Part shown: piece by piece, positions 46,601 to 56,580 of the stretch
Layout of the letters: every line of letters starts with the position of its first letter
Position numbering within the stretch: the first letter of the stretch is position 1
DNA from: Pyrrhosoma nymphula
Taxonomy: Eukaryota > Arthropoda > Insecta > Odonata > Coenagrionidae
Assembly (NCBI GenBank): GCA_963573305.1
Contig: OY754330.1
Location: forward strand, 7,502,001-7,566,000
DNA length: 64,000 nucleotides
Direction: 5' to 3'
Translations under genes and position numbers: made by a program
Notes under the pieces: model-generated
What the model was told of the DNA's origin: nothing
Database searches by the model: none
What the model saw: the letters and a program-made list of their open reading frames with translations, nothing else

Positions 46601-49600
46601 GAAGCTAAGCATACAGTTTAGAGACATATTTCTCTTTTTATAACAACATGCCTAATATAGAAATAATGAAGCTAAAATAAGAGATTATAACTTGTACCAA
46701 AAGAAGTACATTGTAGTAATGCTCCATGCCGGTTGGTATACGAGACTGCAGTTTTTTTTCCAATTTATGAAGTTGTTAAAATATCTGCGTGCATCACTTT
46801 TTTCATCAGACTTCTTAACATCAGCCTGAAGAATAGACGGAATGCCACCCGTGTTCGTACCAGTTAATACACAAAAAAATTTGAAATTACGACAGTCATA
46901 TGGGACATTTCGACCCAATCTTGGCATTCTGAGGGTTGAAATAAATCATGTGTGCAATTGTCTTGCTCTGGGCTATTCCAAAAAAATGAAGCCATAAGTT
47001 GTTACTACATGGGCTAATATTTAGGTTTGTCCTGCACAAAAAATAGTGTGGCCCCTGCCTACTACCGAAGTGAGTTTGAATATTATATTCAGTACATGTA
47101 GTAAGACCAAATATGACCAGCACCACCATCTTGGAATTACGCAAAAGTCTGTGGAAGTTGTAGGAACTACGTTCATAAGCATTGTGATTTGAAACAAAAG
47201 TACGCTAGTGATAAAGTTTACCCTAACCACTGTTTATTTATTTAATTTCCACGGGTAAACCCATTTATACATTCATCTACAAAATATTGAATGTCACTCA
47301 TGCCAAAAAATCAGGTACAGAACTGGAAGAAAAAAAATAAAAAAATATCTATAGTCTTATTCATAATTTTAGAAGAAAAAACAAACTAGAGTTAAACTAT
47401 GCAGCAAACATTCAGCCAGGACATTTGTGAATAATACTTGCTACCTATCGGCTGGTTACCAAACCAGGTTCCAAACAATATATTCATACCGAGTATCACT
47501 CTAGTGGGAAAAAACTAGTACATCTATGCACGATGACCAGTATACAGATAAACTGAAACAGTGAAAATATAAAGCCACTAATAATCATATGTTGACGATA
47601 TTGTTGTGCGAAATTCACCTCTCAGGAAAAAGCAGTCTTCACTCTCAACAGTAGCACACGAAGAGTTTGTAATATTCTCTCTCTCCGCCTTTTTACCTTA
47701 CTTATCTAACTTTCCTTTCTTTAATAATGCCGCACGTAGTAGGTACTTTACCCTTTTGCCTTGCCCTCCCTTGTTCAGTGGTAGAAGTATTAGTTAGACA
47801 AAGATATCTTTTATAATTATTCATTTCCTATTAATCAATATATTAAACTCTGAACATATTTCTTTACTTTGTAATCACTGGGAATTCCCAATGCACCAAC
47901 TGGTAGTCCTTAGTATGACAAGATATATTAATAAATGGGTGAATGAATGAGCTAATAAATGGAAAAAAATGACTCTGTCTCTCAAACACACCAATAGAGT
48001 ATTCAACGTCTAAATCATTCTTAACAAATTGTAATTAATACCCTTGCAAAACCAAAATATACCCTATTTCTAATTATAATTGTCTTTTTCGGATGGTTTG
48101 ACACACATGCACACTATACATACGTATCTGGATCTGCAGTTGCAGCTGGGTCCTCCTCCGGGACTATTCGTCTTTGGCTGACTGCAGCTTCTCTGGACGC
48201 TATCGCCTCCCCTCTCACTTAATATGTCGCAGTGTAATTTAAACTTCCAGTCTATCTGCAGAGGAGAGTCTCCTGCGACCCTCCCATTCTATGCGTAGAG
48301 AGATAGTGTCTCGTGCATCCGTCCCGTTCTATGTTCAGAGAGAGGACTCCAATTATCTCCTCCCGTCGGAATTGTTTTCCTACCTCGTGAAAACACTTGA
48401 CGTAAATATCTGGTTCGTTGAGTTGCCAGCCACTATTGTTATTAATGCATTGTGATGGTGGCTTGCTTGGCCTGTGGTGCACTCTCATTGGCTGGCAATA
48501 ATTACCTCGCCAATACGGTCTGGTTTCCCCTTCCTCCTGTCGAATGCACATGCACTGAAACAATTGGCGATATGGCTTCGAATTGATATGGCACTGGTTT
48601 TAAGAATTTTTAATACTTGCAGAAAAATATGTTTCATTTAGAAATTTTAATCATATGCTGGGAAATAGAGGCATCATGGGAAAATTTTTTAAGGGCCCTC
48701 CGACCATAGGTGAACATTTTATTGCATTTCCTGTTTATCCACTGATACATTTTTTTATAAGGGAATTGGTATTTTTAATTAGTCTTTCAGCAAATATTTA
48801 TTTGTCTATTTGATATTTCACACTCTATAAACATCCATGAATCAGTTTTATGCCTCCATTTTATCGTTGCACGCCACCATGACTTCCCAAGCCTCTCATA
48901 GGGTGGGGCGGGCTCTCAGTGGCAGTTGTAACATCAGATGGGGACACATGCTGTTTTTCGCAGCGTTCAAATTTTGACTACTTTGCTAATATTTATCTCC
49001 CAAACCAGGCTTCTCTATGACCTCTGGTTTTCAGCTGTACTCAATATTCTCTATCACCTCAATTTTTTTTTATTTGAAATTTCCAGTAGTGGAAGTATGT
49101 ATGTATGGTATCTTTACGGAGTCACGTGCAATTGTACAGCGGAAAAAGTGCCAACATTTGTCAGTGGAAAAATCATTTACCTTGACTGGTACTTGAACCC
49201 GCCCATAGTTGGAATCCTTGGAAGTTTGTCAAAAATAGCAAACACCTCATTGTGTTTCCTACTTCCCTCTGTGCATTTGTTGGTGACTCCAAAAAGGTAA
49301 CGTGATGGCTAGTCCCAGTATCCTGAAATGTGTCCACCATTAATCGTTTTTCTCCTGAATGACCCGTTTGTCATTGGTTGTGATGAATATGTATTATAAA
49401 GTGCTCTACTCCTCATCTAGAATTTCACTTGATTTGTCCCAAAATGTAGTTTTCTAGAGTAGAGTTTCACTCTTTTGTGCGAGAGTTTCAAGGGGTGAAG
49501 ACATAAACTTGAAGAGATGAGACAACTATTGTGATTGAATATCAAGAAGATAAATTACTCGGGGAAAATTTTCCAACTGACTTGGAAAAGTCATGGAATA

Positions 49601-52600
49601 TAATAGCTTGAATCCAGCAGATGGGACATGCTTGTGCTCCATGAGTTGAGAAGGAGAGCGGCCAGAAAAAGACTTGAATCGTGTGTTGTGTGACGAAGGC
49701 ACATCTCTATTTAATCTGAACTGGCTGAGGGTGTAATTATTAAGTTATAATTTTGTATCACTTTTTTTTCTTCTTTTTTTTTCAGTTACAACCCAGATCT
49801 TGCATCAGATCCTTTTGGAGAAGATGGCTGCCTTTGGTCATTCAATTATTTCTTCTATAACAGAAAACTGAAAAGAATAGTTTTCTTCACATGCAGAGCC
49901 ATCAAGTAGGTGGTCAAATCCTTCTTCAAGGACATTATCTATTTTTATAATATCAGTTTTCAAGTCTATAATTGCTCTTGAATTTCAATTGGGATGTACG
50001 TAATGCTGATGGTCATGAGTGGTCATGCCTCGTTCTGTGTCCGAGGCGTAGAATGTCTAAAGGCTGGCCTCGGTGGTGGCGGTGGGGTAATGTCCTCGGC
50101 TGCTAACCCGAAGGTCCTGGGTTCGAGTCCCTTCTGGGTGGCCTCTTCTCCCCTCAGGGCATGGGTGTTAATGTGTGGCCAATGAATAAAAGTGTGAGAA
50201 AGAAATGCCCAGCACTAATTTCGCTCAAAAATTAAGTCGTCATTATTATTATTGTTATCCACAGTTTCAACACTTTTCCAGTATGTTACACGAGCTCTTT
50301 CATTTTTTGTTTTGCTTCAGCAGTCCATTCTCACGATCTGATCTTGAGCATTCACTGATTGGCTTGATTTTTAATTTCATTGCACCTTGTCGTAACAGGT
50401 CAAGGGCCTAGTCACGATGAAATACCGGTTCCCTTCAGGTCACCAAAGTTAGGCAACGATGGGCCCGGACAGGGGTTGGAGGGTTGACCTTCCTCCGTAC
50501 CTCTACCGTGGTGCTCTTGTCCCCTGTCTGCCAGTGGTGGGCAGGTAAAATGTAGGGCAGCACAATAAAGGGGTCTTTAAGTGCCAGGAGGGCTCCAGAA
50601 GACCCTCGCCCACCCATACTCAATCAATCAGACCTTTCCACTGTCACTAATCACTCAAGTCCCATTCAATTGTGCTCCATTTTTATACTGTATGTATGAG
50701 GGCTCATTTCTAAGTTCCATGACTGATTTTTTTTATAAATTTATGAAAATACATGACAACTTATCCAACATCATCCCTTTAAAAGTATTCCCATTTTCAA
50801 TCCATTTCAAATGGATTTTATCTTATTAATTGTAAATGAGCTCTTAAGATCGTTCAGCTCAATTACCTCAGGATAATTTGACAGAGAATGAACAACAGCT
50901 AAATATGTCTCCCAATCAATTCAAAAGTATCACAGCCAACCTCCATCCATGGTAACAACAGCACTTCTTTGTATTTCATTTCCAACTTTTGTTTGTTTTG
51001 CTGATATTTACAGCAAGTAGTGCGTGATTTTACCCATTTTTATGTGTTGATTGATTCAGGTAGATCTCGACGACTTCAGAATCTACCTTAAAAAATACGT
51101 AGCCAAGAGCCACCATTTTCACCTCTTGGTGTCCCTCACTCAGTCCCAAAATTGCTCATTAATTCATTAATTGGTTTAAATGAGAGTTGGACACCCCAAA
51201 AATGGTTTCACTATAAGTAATTTTGTTATCCACTCAGCCATTCACGTAAATTAAACATTTAAACATCCACAAGTTGTCAATCACTAAATCAAGCATCTGG
51301 CATTATTTGAGATCTGGTAAGCTACCTGATTCAAAGATTCAAGGTTCATAGAATGAGAATAGAAGTCGTAATGAACGTTATACGACTGGCAGAAAGTGGG
51401 AATCAAGTTGGGCAGAGTGCCCCAGAAAGGGAAGTGAAGTTTATCTCATTCAGTTATGCAGCAAAGAGGGTGACGCAAAGGTTGGTTCTGAAGGTGAAGA
51501 GATTGTTCTGTTCTCTCTTACTATGTCCAAATGTGAATGGCATTAAAACATTCAGGGTGTAGGTCCACATTCCATCCCTGAGCCTCCTGCAGTTTTCAGT
51601 GAAGTTTTGGTAACAAGAAATCGCATTGCAATGATATACTATGAAGTTGATCAAAGAGGCTTTATCTAGAATTGAACCCAAGAGCCTCTGATATCCTCCT
51701 GGGCATTCGCAGGTGAACGTTCTTCCTTCCAAGGAGGTTAGAAAATAAATGGAGGCGACATACCACTTGATTCTTGAAGCCAATTCCGCCATTGCAGTCG
51801 GCACAGTTTAGACCTTCCTCTGGCTTACCTGTCCGGCGGTCACGTTTGATTTTCGTCAAATCTAAGTTAAAAACCACAGACAAGGCGATGTTTTGTGACT
51901 GGTTTGGCAACACCTGCTCGGCACAAAATCCTTCCCAAGCTCCCCTATTATTGCTTCACTTTCGCCCATGAGCGTATACGGTCATGCCTCCTCCATTTTT
52001 AACCTCCTTGCTTCCTTCTGGGTTACCACACCCCATAAGTAAAGTAGCACAATCTGTTCTTCCTATTCACTGGAGGATTAGATTCAAAGAATTCCTTTGC
52101 AACTTTGACGAAATGAGATTTTTTTCATTCCTTGAAAGAAATTAGAAGTGACTTTAAAAAATAGCATTCAGAAATTGACTTTTTACCCATGAACTGAGAA
52201 AGTAAAGTGCTTGAAAGGTCCTCTCTTGACTGTCCTAGCACCAGAACTTAAGTAGAGCATTTAGGTGTCATAAATATTTTAAAAGAAAATTTTTTTATTC
52301 ACTTTTTGGTAAGTGAATCAAGGGAAAAATTCTGCCCACCAACTTCCCTGTATTTGGACATAAAAGCCCTAGATAATCTGTTTAATTTTAATCTTAATAT
52401 TTGATATTATTATACCAAACTATCTCAATTGTCACAATATTCCCTGATGGTAGTCTGGGGTACATCCCTACCCAACTATTTTCTCCACTCAGGAAAAAAA
52501 TTCATCTTATCTATTCTATTATAAACTATCTTTTGGGTAGATAAAACCTCAAGCAAACAAGTAATTTTTATCCCTATGAATAATTGCTTTGTCGTATAAC

Positions 52601-53216
52601 TTCCTAAGCTTCTATAGAGAAAAATACATGGCATGATATTATACATATTACATTATATAATTTACCTCAACTTCAGAACATCAAGCTGGTTTTGGGATTC
52701 CATCACGTTAATAACTCCAAAGGAATCTCGAGAATGTTGACCTAACAGGTATCCTTATTTTTGCAATGTGTAAAATCTATTTCCATTCTTATGAAGTTTG
52801 AATACCCCGGGTTGCAGCTGGCTAGCTTTCTCAGCATTATCGAGTTGTTGAAGGAAGAACAATTTCAAGTATTTTGTTTCTGCACACGCCACATTCAGAT
52901 ACCATAAAGTTCTGCGAATCTTCTCTGTGATTTTGAACCTTAAAGCCTCCACACCGTGACTCTCAAAAATTGTCCTTTGGAGGGAGTAAGATGTGAAATG
53001 AATGAGGTCCCCTTTTTATATTTGCTCTGATACAATGCTCCTGCTATTTTTTCCAATTGAAAATTGTATTATTAAGCACTGGTTGTGATATGTTTAAAGT
53101 TGAATCTGTTTATGTTTTTGTCATTGTCATTTAATTCCTTTTACAGTCCAAACTATTCAATACACACTTTGGATTCTGGTATTGGCAGTGAATTGGCTAT
53201 GGATGAAGATTTTTGA
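31569..53216 (+). CDS. Maf1: Maf1, repressor of RNA polymerase III transcription (whole gene, six coding exons)
   Basis: Maf1 is the conserved nuclear/cytoplasmic phosphoprotein that binds RNA polymerase III and represses tRNA and 5S rRNA transcription under stress and TOR inhibition. The spliced CDS joins 31569-31651, 33817-33957, 42117-42273, 44119-44243, 49786-49905 and 53147-53216. The sum is 696 nt, or 231 codons plus TGA, and every junction keeps frame. The N-terminal A region begins MKLLEST and continues FEAIN. A central linker holds ALSPPQT. The B region reads LIATLNAAFHPDYDF then ARSHEFS. The C region reads SYNPDLASDPFGEDG, LWSFNYFFYN and KRIVFF. These match animal Maf1 along the whole length; the human protein is 256 residues, so this one has a shorter tail, ending acidic in DEDF. 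An in-frame TGA lies just upstream of the ATG at 31569. Introns 2, 4 and 5 are swollen by transposons. Identification is by recall of the family, and is firm. Confidence 0.95.
31944..32131. mobile_element. Small MITE with GGCCGGTTTTATA termini
   Basis: The left arm GGCCGGTTTTATATTGTCT...TTAACGCTAAC pairs with the right arm GTTAGCGTTAACAAGACATTATAAAACCGGCC. The interior is also self-complementary (CACCTGCAGGTGGCTGAAAG with TTTTAGCCACCTCTAGG). It is 188 bp and lies in Maf1 intron 1. Confidence 0.8.
32132..33816. other. Maf1 intron 1, remainder
   Basis: AT-rich. At 33490-33580 a block reads TTTTTGGGGGTGCCGCGGCA then GGGCACGTCTATGAG, which looks like the end of an unidentified repeat. No gene is seen. 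Confidence 0.35.
33817..33957 (+). CDS. Maf1: Maf1 coding exon 2
   Basis: The acceptor is TTTCATTTCAG and the donor is TTTGG|GTATGA. The exon encodes IESYSCKMAGSEKQLYKRF followed by a linker with ALSPPQTALG. The first motif is the conserved end of region A in animal Maf1. It enters and leaves in phase 2, joining to the A at 42117 to make a glycine codon. Confidence 0.93.
33958..35402. other. Maf1 intron 2, proximal part
   Basis: AT-rich. A loose inverted repeat joins GACGTTATCTCCCATAG (34218) with TATGGGAGATGACGTCA (34387). No coding sequence seen. Confidence 0.35.
36000..36235. repeat. Imperfect palindrome bounded by GAAGATACAGGTCTTC
   Basis: The arms run from GAAGATACAGGTCTTC (about 35991) to AAGTCCTGTATCTTC (about 36218). 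The interior has inverted AGTCGACCACTTCACGACTG and AGTCGACCGCTTCACGACTG words. The same block recurs at 37370-37555. Confidence 0.7.
37370..37555. repeat. Near-perfect palindrome bounded by GAAGATACAGGTCTTC/GACCTGTATCTTC
   Basis: The arms include ACGTTGGTCCATCATCTTC with GAAGATGGACCAACGCGG, and CGCCGGCGTTGCAGTC with GACTGCAACGCCGGCG. The centre is at about 37457. A flanking segment (37250-37370) is the inverse of 36230-36330, so the two palindrome blocks are copies in opposite orientation. Confidence 0.8.
38660..39000 (+). pseudogene. Tigger/Jerky-type DDE transposase remnant
   Basis: The frame reads LPPNVTS, ILQPMDHGVIASMK and, after a stop and frame change, KTVAILDAINGVSRAWSSVK. The first motif is the hallmark LPPNvTSliQPmDqGvI block of pogo/Tigger and Jerky-like transposases, downstream of the second catalytic Asp. 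Only this C-terminal part is recognisable, with stops, so it cannot be active. Confidence 0.8.
39489..40830 (-). pseudogene. piggyBac-like transposase, degenerate
   Basis: On the - strand, four broken pieces line up in piggyBac order. 40699-40436 ends SEIDFLFQFLDEDFWEQI. 40337-40155 holds YWSSCQVRETPFFSKLIPC and RFLQLLKLLHFVDNS. 40158-39952 holds YIPERNLVVDESNIKFCGK, with the first catalytic Asp in VDES, and SFGIKFYKICES. 39764-39489 holds IVEEYNKNMDRADKMMAYYS and RRTLRWY, with the third Asp region. The middle part is missing. A TTAA with a piggyBac-like end (TTAACCCATTGGCTTAC on -) lies at 41392-41376 and may be the 5' end of the element. Confidence 0.85.
41505..41770. other. Possible MITE end, GGGGGGCTATTCTGATAATC
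   Basis: This end resembles starts at about 59938 and 63890 (GGGGGTCATTCTGTAATTCG and GGGGGCTTATTCTCTATCTC). The partner terminus here is not clear. Confidence 0.35.
42117..42273 (+). CDS. Maf1: Maf1 coding exon 3
   Basis: The acceptor is TTTTCTTTAG and the donor is CCTCAG|GTAACT. The exon encodes GDEEGPL, SRKRLFNLIATLNAAF, HPDYDF and ARSHEFS, the strongly conserved Maf1 region B. It ends in phase 0. The preceding 8.2-kb intron holds the Tigger-like and piggyBac-like insertions. Confidence 0.95.
42827..43917. mobile_element. TTAA-flanked piggyBac-type non-autonomous element
   Basis: TTAA lies at 42823-42826 and 43918-43921. The termini CCTTTAAGTGCCGGATTT and, on the other strand, CCCTTTCGTGCCAAATGC form short inverted repeats typical of piggyBac relatives. 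No transposase is inside. A module at 43290-43450 is shared with the Tigger-region copies at 35838-36000 and 37540-37720. It lies within Maf1 intron 3. Confidence 0.75.
44119..44243 (+). CDS. Maf1: Maf1 coding exon 4
   Basis: The acceptor is TTTGCTGCTTCAG and the donor is CTACAG|GTAATA. The exon encodes WVMNCVDSNL, then RGQLWAALDDEICLSDCDIY, aligned with the human WVVNAVN and LWNAVDEEICLAECDIY segments. It leaves in phase 2. Confidence 0.95.
44590..44602 (+). repeat. Left 13-bp target-site duplication of the inverted-dimer Penelope element
   Basis: GATTCTAGCCATT here is identical to 45797-45809. Confidence 0.88.
44603..45796. mobile_element. Penelope-like element, inverted dimer of 3' ends with GIY-YIG endonuclease coding
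   Basis: The right arm (about 44970-45796, +) encodes STPKRACLPYIKGVTDRIGN and then VIPCGMCAKKYIGEAERSV with KTRLEAHRRATQHS, a Penelope GIY-YIG endonuclease. After a frameshift it continues VIAKVNKFKPRLYREAIEI. The left arm (about 44965-44603, -) repeats the end of that gene, VIAKVNRFKPRLYRKAIEI, and the 3' UTR. The 3' ends therefore face outward. Both arms end with the CTCTTGAAGAA...GTCACGAAACGTCAG block. The 13-bp GATTCTAGCCATT flanks the whole unit. The left arm extends 27 bases beyond the right. No reverse transcriptase is present. Confidence 0.9.
45660..45690. repeat. (TA)n microsatellite
   Basis: About twelve TA units lie inside the right arm of the Penelope-like element; the left arm has the shorter ATACATATATATAT at the mirrored place. 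Confidence 0.9.
45797..45809 (+). repeat. Right 13-bp target-site duplication of the inverted-dimer Penelope element
   Basis: GATTCTAGCCATT, identical to 44590-44602. Confidence 0.88.
45810..49149. other. Maf1 intron 4, distal part; one possible transposase relic
   Basis: On the - strand, 46927-46685 reads CVLTGTNTGGIPSILQADVK, faintly like the GT.R.NRKG.P block of piggyBac transposases. 47230-46896 is open in other frames without a match I trust. At 48118-48560 there is GC-richer sequence with a short repeated CTCTGCG/AGAGAG pattern. No host exon is seen. Confidence 0.3.
49150..49330 (+). mobile_element. Diverged solo copy of the array SINE family
   Basis: CAGTGGAAAAATCATTTACC, then GGTACTTGAACCCG, GTTTGTCAAAAATAGCAAAC, GGTGACTCC and GATGGCTAGTCCCAG follow the order of the 304-bp unit edge with many changes. 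It lies in Maf1 intron 4. Confidence 0.45.
49786..49905 (+). CDS. Maf1: Maf1 coding exon 5
   Basis: A long T-rich tract and TTTTTTTTCAG precede the exon; the donor is ATCAA|GTAGGT. It encodes YNPDLASDPFGEDG, LWSFNYFFYNRKLKRIVFF and CRAI, the signature C region of Maf1. It enters and leaves in phase 2. Confidence 0.96.
50057..50200 (+). mobile_element. tRNA-derived SINE (Ser-like head)
   Basis: The head GGCGGTGGGGTAATGTCC, an anticodon-like loop CTGCTAA, and the B box GGGTTCGAGTCC at 50119-50130 mark a tRNA origin. The body GGGCATGGGTGTTAATGTGT precedes an AATAAAAGTGTGAGAAAG tail. It lies in Maf1 intron 5. Confidence 0.82.
50405..50636 (+). mobile_element. 5S rRNA-derived SINE (SINE3-type)
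   Basis: The head AATACCGGTTCCCTTCAGGT, then CACCAAAGTTAGGCAACGAT, GGGCCCGGACAGGGGTTGGA and GGGTTGACC follows eukaryotic 5S rRNA (ACATCGGTTCTCGTCCGATC, ACCGAAATTAAGC, GTCGGGC, GGATGGGTGACC) from mid-gene to the C box. An unrelated body and a CTCAATCAATCAGA tail follow. The first part of the 5S sequence is missing or diverged. Confidence 0.72.
50637..53146. other. Maf1 intron 5, remainder
   Basis: AT-rich. ORFs at 51454-51913 and 52755-52952 on the - strand are open but unrecognised, and are probably transposon debris. No exon-like conserved segment is seen. Confidence 0.35.
53147..53216 (+). CDS. Maf1: Maf1 coding exon 6 (terminal) with TGA stop
   Basis: The acceptor TCCTTTTACAG joins exon 5 in phase 2. 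The exon encodes NPNYSIHTLDSGIGSE and ends AMDEDF before TGA at 53214-53216. The acidic tail is shorter than in vertebrates. This part is less conserved, so its assignment rests on frame, splice signals and position. Confidence 0.85.
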
Positions 53217-54036
53217 GTGATGGGTATGGAAAACCATCACTTGGCAGTCATCTAAATCCCCTACACACAAGGTACTTTTTATTTTCTCTCATTGTATCAG
53301 ACTATTTTTTATGAAAAGCTAAGTCACCATTGCAAACATTTGTTTCTTTTAACATTTTAGCTGGTTTTGATCATTATACCTTTGGATTTAATCATTGGCT
53401 GGCTTTAATCATTCACGCCCTTGATTTTGTCAGTATTTGTGCTGTAACTACAGCAGATGTAGGCTTAGGTTAAATAGTGTTTCCTGTGGTGTCTTATTAA
53501 CTTTTTCATCCAGTTGCAGGTGTTAACTGCTGCTACCAGTAATGAAAGAAGTGGGATAGCAGAAGTCTGCTTTAATGTCTACAAATTTGAAATGCTGTGA
53601 GAATTAGATGACCTCATTATTTTCTAGATTTTATGGTTGCGTGGGTAAATGGGATAATTTCCATTTTTGATCTATCCATCCCAAGAATCTACTGAGTAAT
53701 GCATATTTAAGTGATCAAGTGATATTTCTTTGCTATGTATCATCATTTTTATGAGGTATAACTGACGTTTCACTTTTAAAAGAGTAAATTATTTTATTTT
53801 TCAAAGTAAACTTAACAATAAATATGTATTGTAAATTTTAAATTGTGTGCTGTTTATTCTGTACTAGTGTTCATAGCCATTGCATTGTTGTGATCTATTT
53901 TACTATTACCTTCTTGTCAACCACTTGAAGACTTGTAATAATTCCTGTATTTTAGTCACTGATGGTTGGCATTTCCTTTAAGATAAGATACTAAAAGTCA
54001 TTACTCTTATTCACTTCAACTTTGTGTAGAATAAAG
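53217..54036 (+). other. Maf1 3' untranslated region with two candidate poly(A) signals
   Basis: The sequence after the stop contains AATAAA at 53817-53822 and again at 54030-54035. A donor-like CACAAG|GTACTT at about 53271, with an acceptor-like TTTAAACAG near 54472, leaves open a spliced 3' UTR variant. Which site is used cannot be told from sequence. Confidence 0.55.
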
Positions 54037-54040
54037 CTAG

Positions 54041-56150
54041 AATTCTATTTTATTATAACTATTGTATAGCTGTACAAAGTGAAGTTTATCTAATGTTACC
54101 TTTATATTAGCAGCGTGCTGTTATTTGTGTTTGTACTGATGTAAATATGCAAAATCATTCATGTAGGTTAACAAAACTCAACCTTGTTTGAGTTTTAATG
54201 GATCATTACATAATGTTGTTTGAGTGTATCTACTATTAGCTCTCTGATATGAGAATTATATCACCAGGGAATGAATCTTTTGTCCCCCATAATGCATGGC
54301 TGAAGTGTCATTAATGTTAATAATTATTAGTTATCACTTCACTATGAAACTTAATGCATAGTATTAGTTAATAGCCGTTTAAAATTCCAATTGAATTTAT
54401 TTTTTAATTAAATATTTTTTCATTGTAGTTGTGTTTCAAAACTTCATAACCATTACTCTTTTATTTAAACAGGTATGCACTTCCTTTTCCATTGTTTCAT
54501 GCTTACAATTGCACAACAATCTTAAAGGTTCTAATGTGGTGTACCAGTCTGTATAGTTTTATATATCATATGTCTATATTTATTGCTCACCAATGACTGT
54601 GCACAATTGCAAATTTTATGTAGTGTTTGAATAATATGCTTGTGTGAAATATTTCCTATTGTAAATTTTCCCCAAATGTTGATGAGAGTAAATTAATTAT
54701 GGAAATGTTTTTTACATAGTTTAATTTCAACCAGTGCCAAAGCCCTGTGTAAATGTAACCCGACTGATAAGGCTGGTGAGAAATCCTCGATAAAGACGCC
54801 TGTTGCTTCCCTTGTAGTTTGAATGATGGATCACTCATTTTCAGAAGTTTTTGGGTCAGCCATTTTGGCTGCATATTAAAAAAAAATATCAAGGTCATCA
54901 AGTCTTGGTTGATTTTCATGTTGATAGATAATGACGATGTTTTGATAGCTGTGAATCCTGCAGCACAGTAAACTGAAATTATTTTTTAAATGTGCTTTAA
55001 AGTTAATGGTGTATCAAACTACATACCTCAATTAATGCACTAAGTACCTCTGTAAAATAAGGGCTGTGAATCCTGATTGGATCAAGTGTCGATCTGATCA
55101 TTAATGGTGCCTTGTCGTGCTCTCATTGAGAAATCATAAGTTAATCCTTTCTAATCCACATAATGTTTTCCTAGTTTGTGTATTCTGGTCCAAACTATTT
55201 TACAGATTTTCTATGAGGTCTACAGTTTAATGAACAATAAAAACAGGCATTCCCAACTCCTGAAAGTCCATCTATCCCTTACCCTTCATTCCCTGACCCT
55301 GAGCCCTTTCATTCCCCTCTCCCACCAGGGACTGCTCATCGTAATCTTACCCACTACTTACCATTATCCCATCGAAACCTTCAAACCCCCCGTCTCTACC
55401 CCCTATTACCTTCCCAATTCCCCCCCCCAATCCCCTGGCCATATCCTTCCTAATCCTCCCCCCCCCCCCTCCTCTTTTCCATCCCGATCCCTCCCCCTTC
55501 CAAGTAAGGCTAAACAGAGTCTAGGCCATTCGTAACAAAGCTGAGGGGGGGCGAACATTTACTTCATAAAAACCTAACTACATTACATGTGGGCAGTTTT
55601 TCCAGGCCCTATTTTGAAGCTCGCTGCTGTAATGGCGTAAGGAGCAATTGATTATTGGTGCATGGTATTAATCTGGCCCCCGGTGCAGCGAGAGAGAGAG
55701 TGAAGGGGAGGAACCATGTGAAGGCATTAACAATGCCAACCCTAAAGGCGAAACCAAATTTGCATATGCATGTGTATTTCAATTCATTGCGCCAATTATG
55801 CATAAAAGAACTTGGCTAATGTTGACCAGTTTGCATTTTCTGGGCTAAAAAAAGTTTTATGTGGCATGAAATTTTAGGTTTAATTTCGAGAATATTTTAA
55901 ATGGCATTTTATATAGATATTTCAGAAGAAGAGAAAAAACAAATGGTATAAAAAACCACCTCTTTTCTAAGATTATTACAGTCTCGGTCCTGAAATAATG
56001 CTAAATAATTTTAATTAGATGATGGTGCCCATTTAATGTCAGCGAGAGAAGTTACAAGAATCAATGTGATCTGTGAAATTCAGGCACTATCTTTCAGGCA
56101 TTAACCGCACGTAAGAAATTCTGAGTGAGAAATACCCCAATGGATTCTCG
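54041..56150. other. Intergenic sequence downstream of Maf1
   Basis: AT-rich up to about 55240. A pyrimidine-rich block at 55250-55515 contains poly-C runs (55457-55470) and gives a proline/serine-rich ORF that I regard as composition-driven. No gene is seen. Confidence 0.4.
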
Positions 56151-56156
56151 CTTATA

Positions 56157-56300
56157 CAGTAGACTCTCATTCTTACGAACAACATTATTACGAAGTTTTC
56201 ATTTTTACGAAACAATATGTTGGTCCTGACCAAAAGGCTGTATGGTAAAAGAAACGGAATTATGAACCACAGTCCCAGTGGTTGCAAAAATAACTTTGTG
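56157..56300 (+). mobile_element. Pogo/Tigger-like terminus
   Basis: TA-CAGTAGACTCTCATTCTTAC, then TTTTTACGAAACAATATG and GGTCCTGACCAAAAGGCTG, is a relative of the end at 19270 (reverse) and 14303. A pyrimidine-rich tail follows to about 56580. No second end is found. Confidence 0.6.
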
Positions 56301-56580
56301 AGCTTCCGAGGGCCACTGGAAGTATTAGGATGGGTGGAAGGGAAGAAGCAAAATAAAAGGACTTGCCTCGTCCCTTTTCACCCCACCCCAACCTATCATA
56401 TTTCCATTGTCCCTTAGAAGGTCACTTCCCCAATGTGGGTCCTTAACCCTCAACCCTGCTAATCCTCCTTCCGCCGCCTAATTCCCTGCCTGACTTTGAC
56501 TCCACCCCCCTCTCCCTCACCAGCTCCCTTTTTCCGTCCCCAACCACCTTTCGATTCCCCCTCACCAAATTACGAGAGAG

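Noticed and set aside
46685..47230. A piggyBac transposase fragment
   Set aside because: Only one short stretch (LTGTNTGGIP) is suggestive, the surrounding frames do not follow piggyBac order, and there is no TTAA-bounded end nearby.
50405..50490. A functional 5S rRNA gene
   Set aside because: Only the mid-to-3' portion resembles 5S, with many changes, and it is followed by a SINE-type body and tail.
51454..51913. Cysteine-containing ORFs on the - strand as a possible zinc-finger exon
   Set aside because: Two frames overlap, the cysteine spacing fits no family I know, and no splice phase joins it to Maf1 or another gene.
55176..55535. A 119-codon proline-rich ORF
   Set aside because: It comes from a pyrimidine-rich low-complexity block with poly-C runs; there are no splice or conservation signs.
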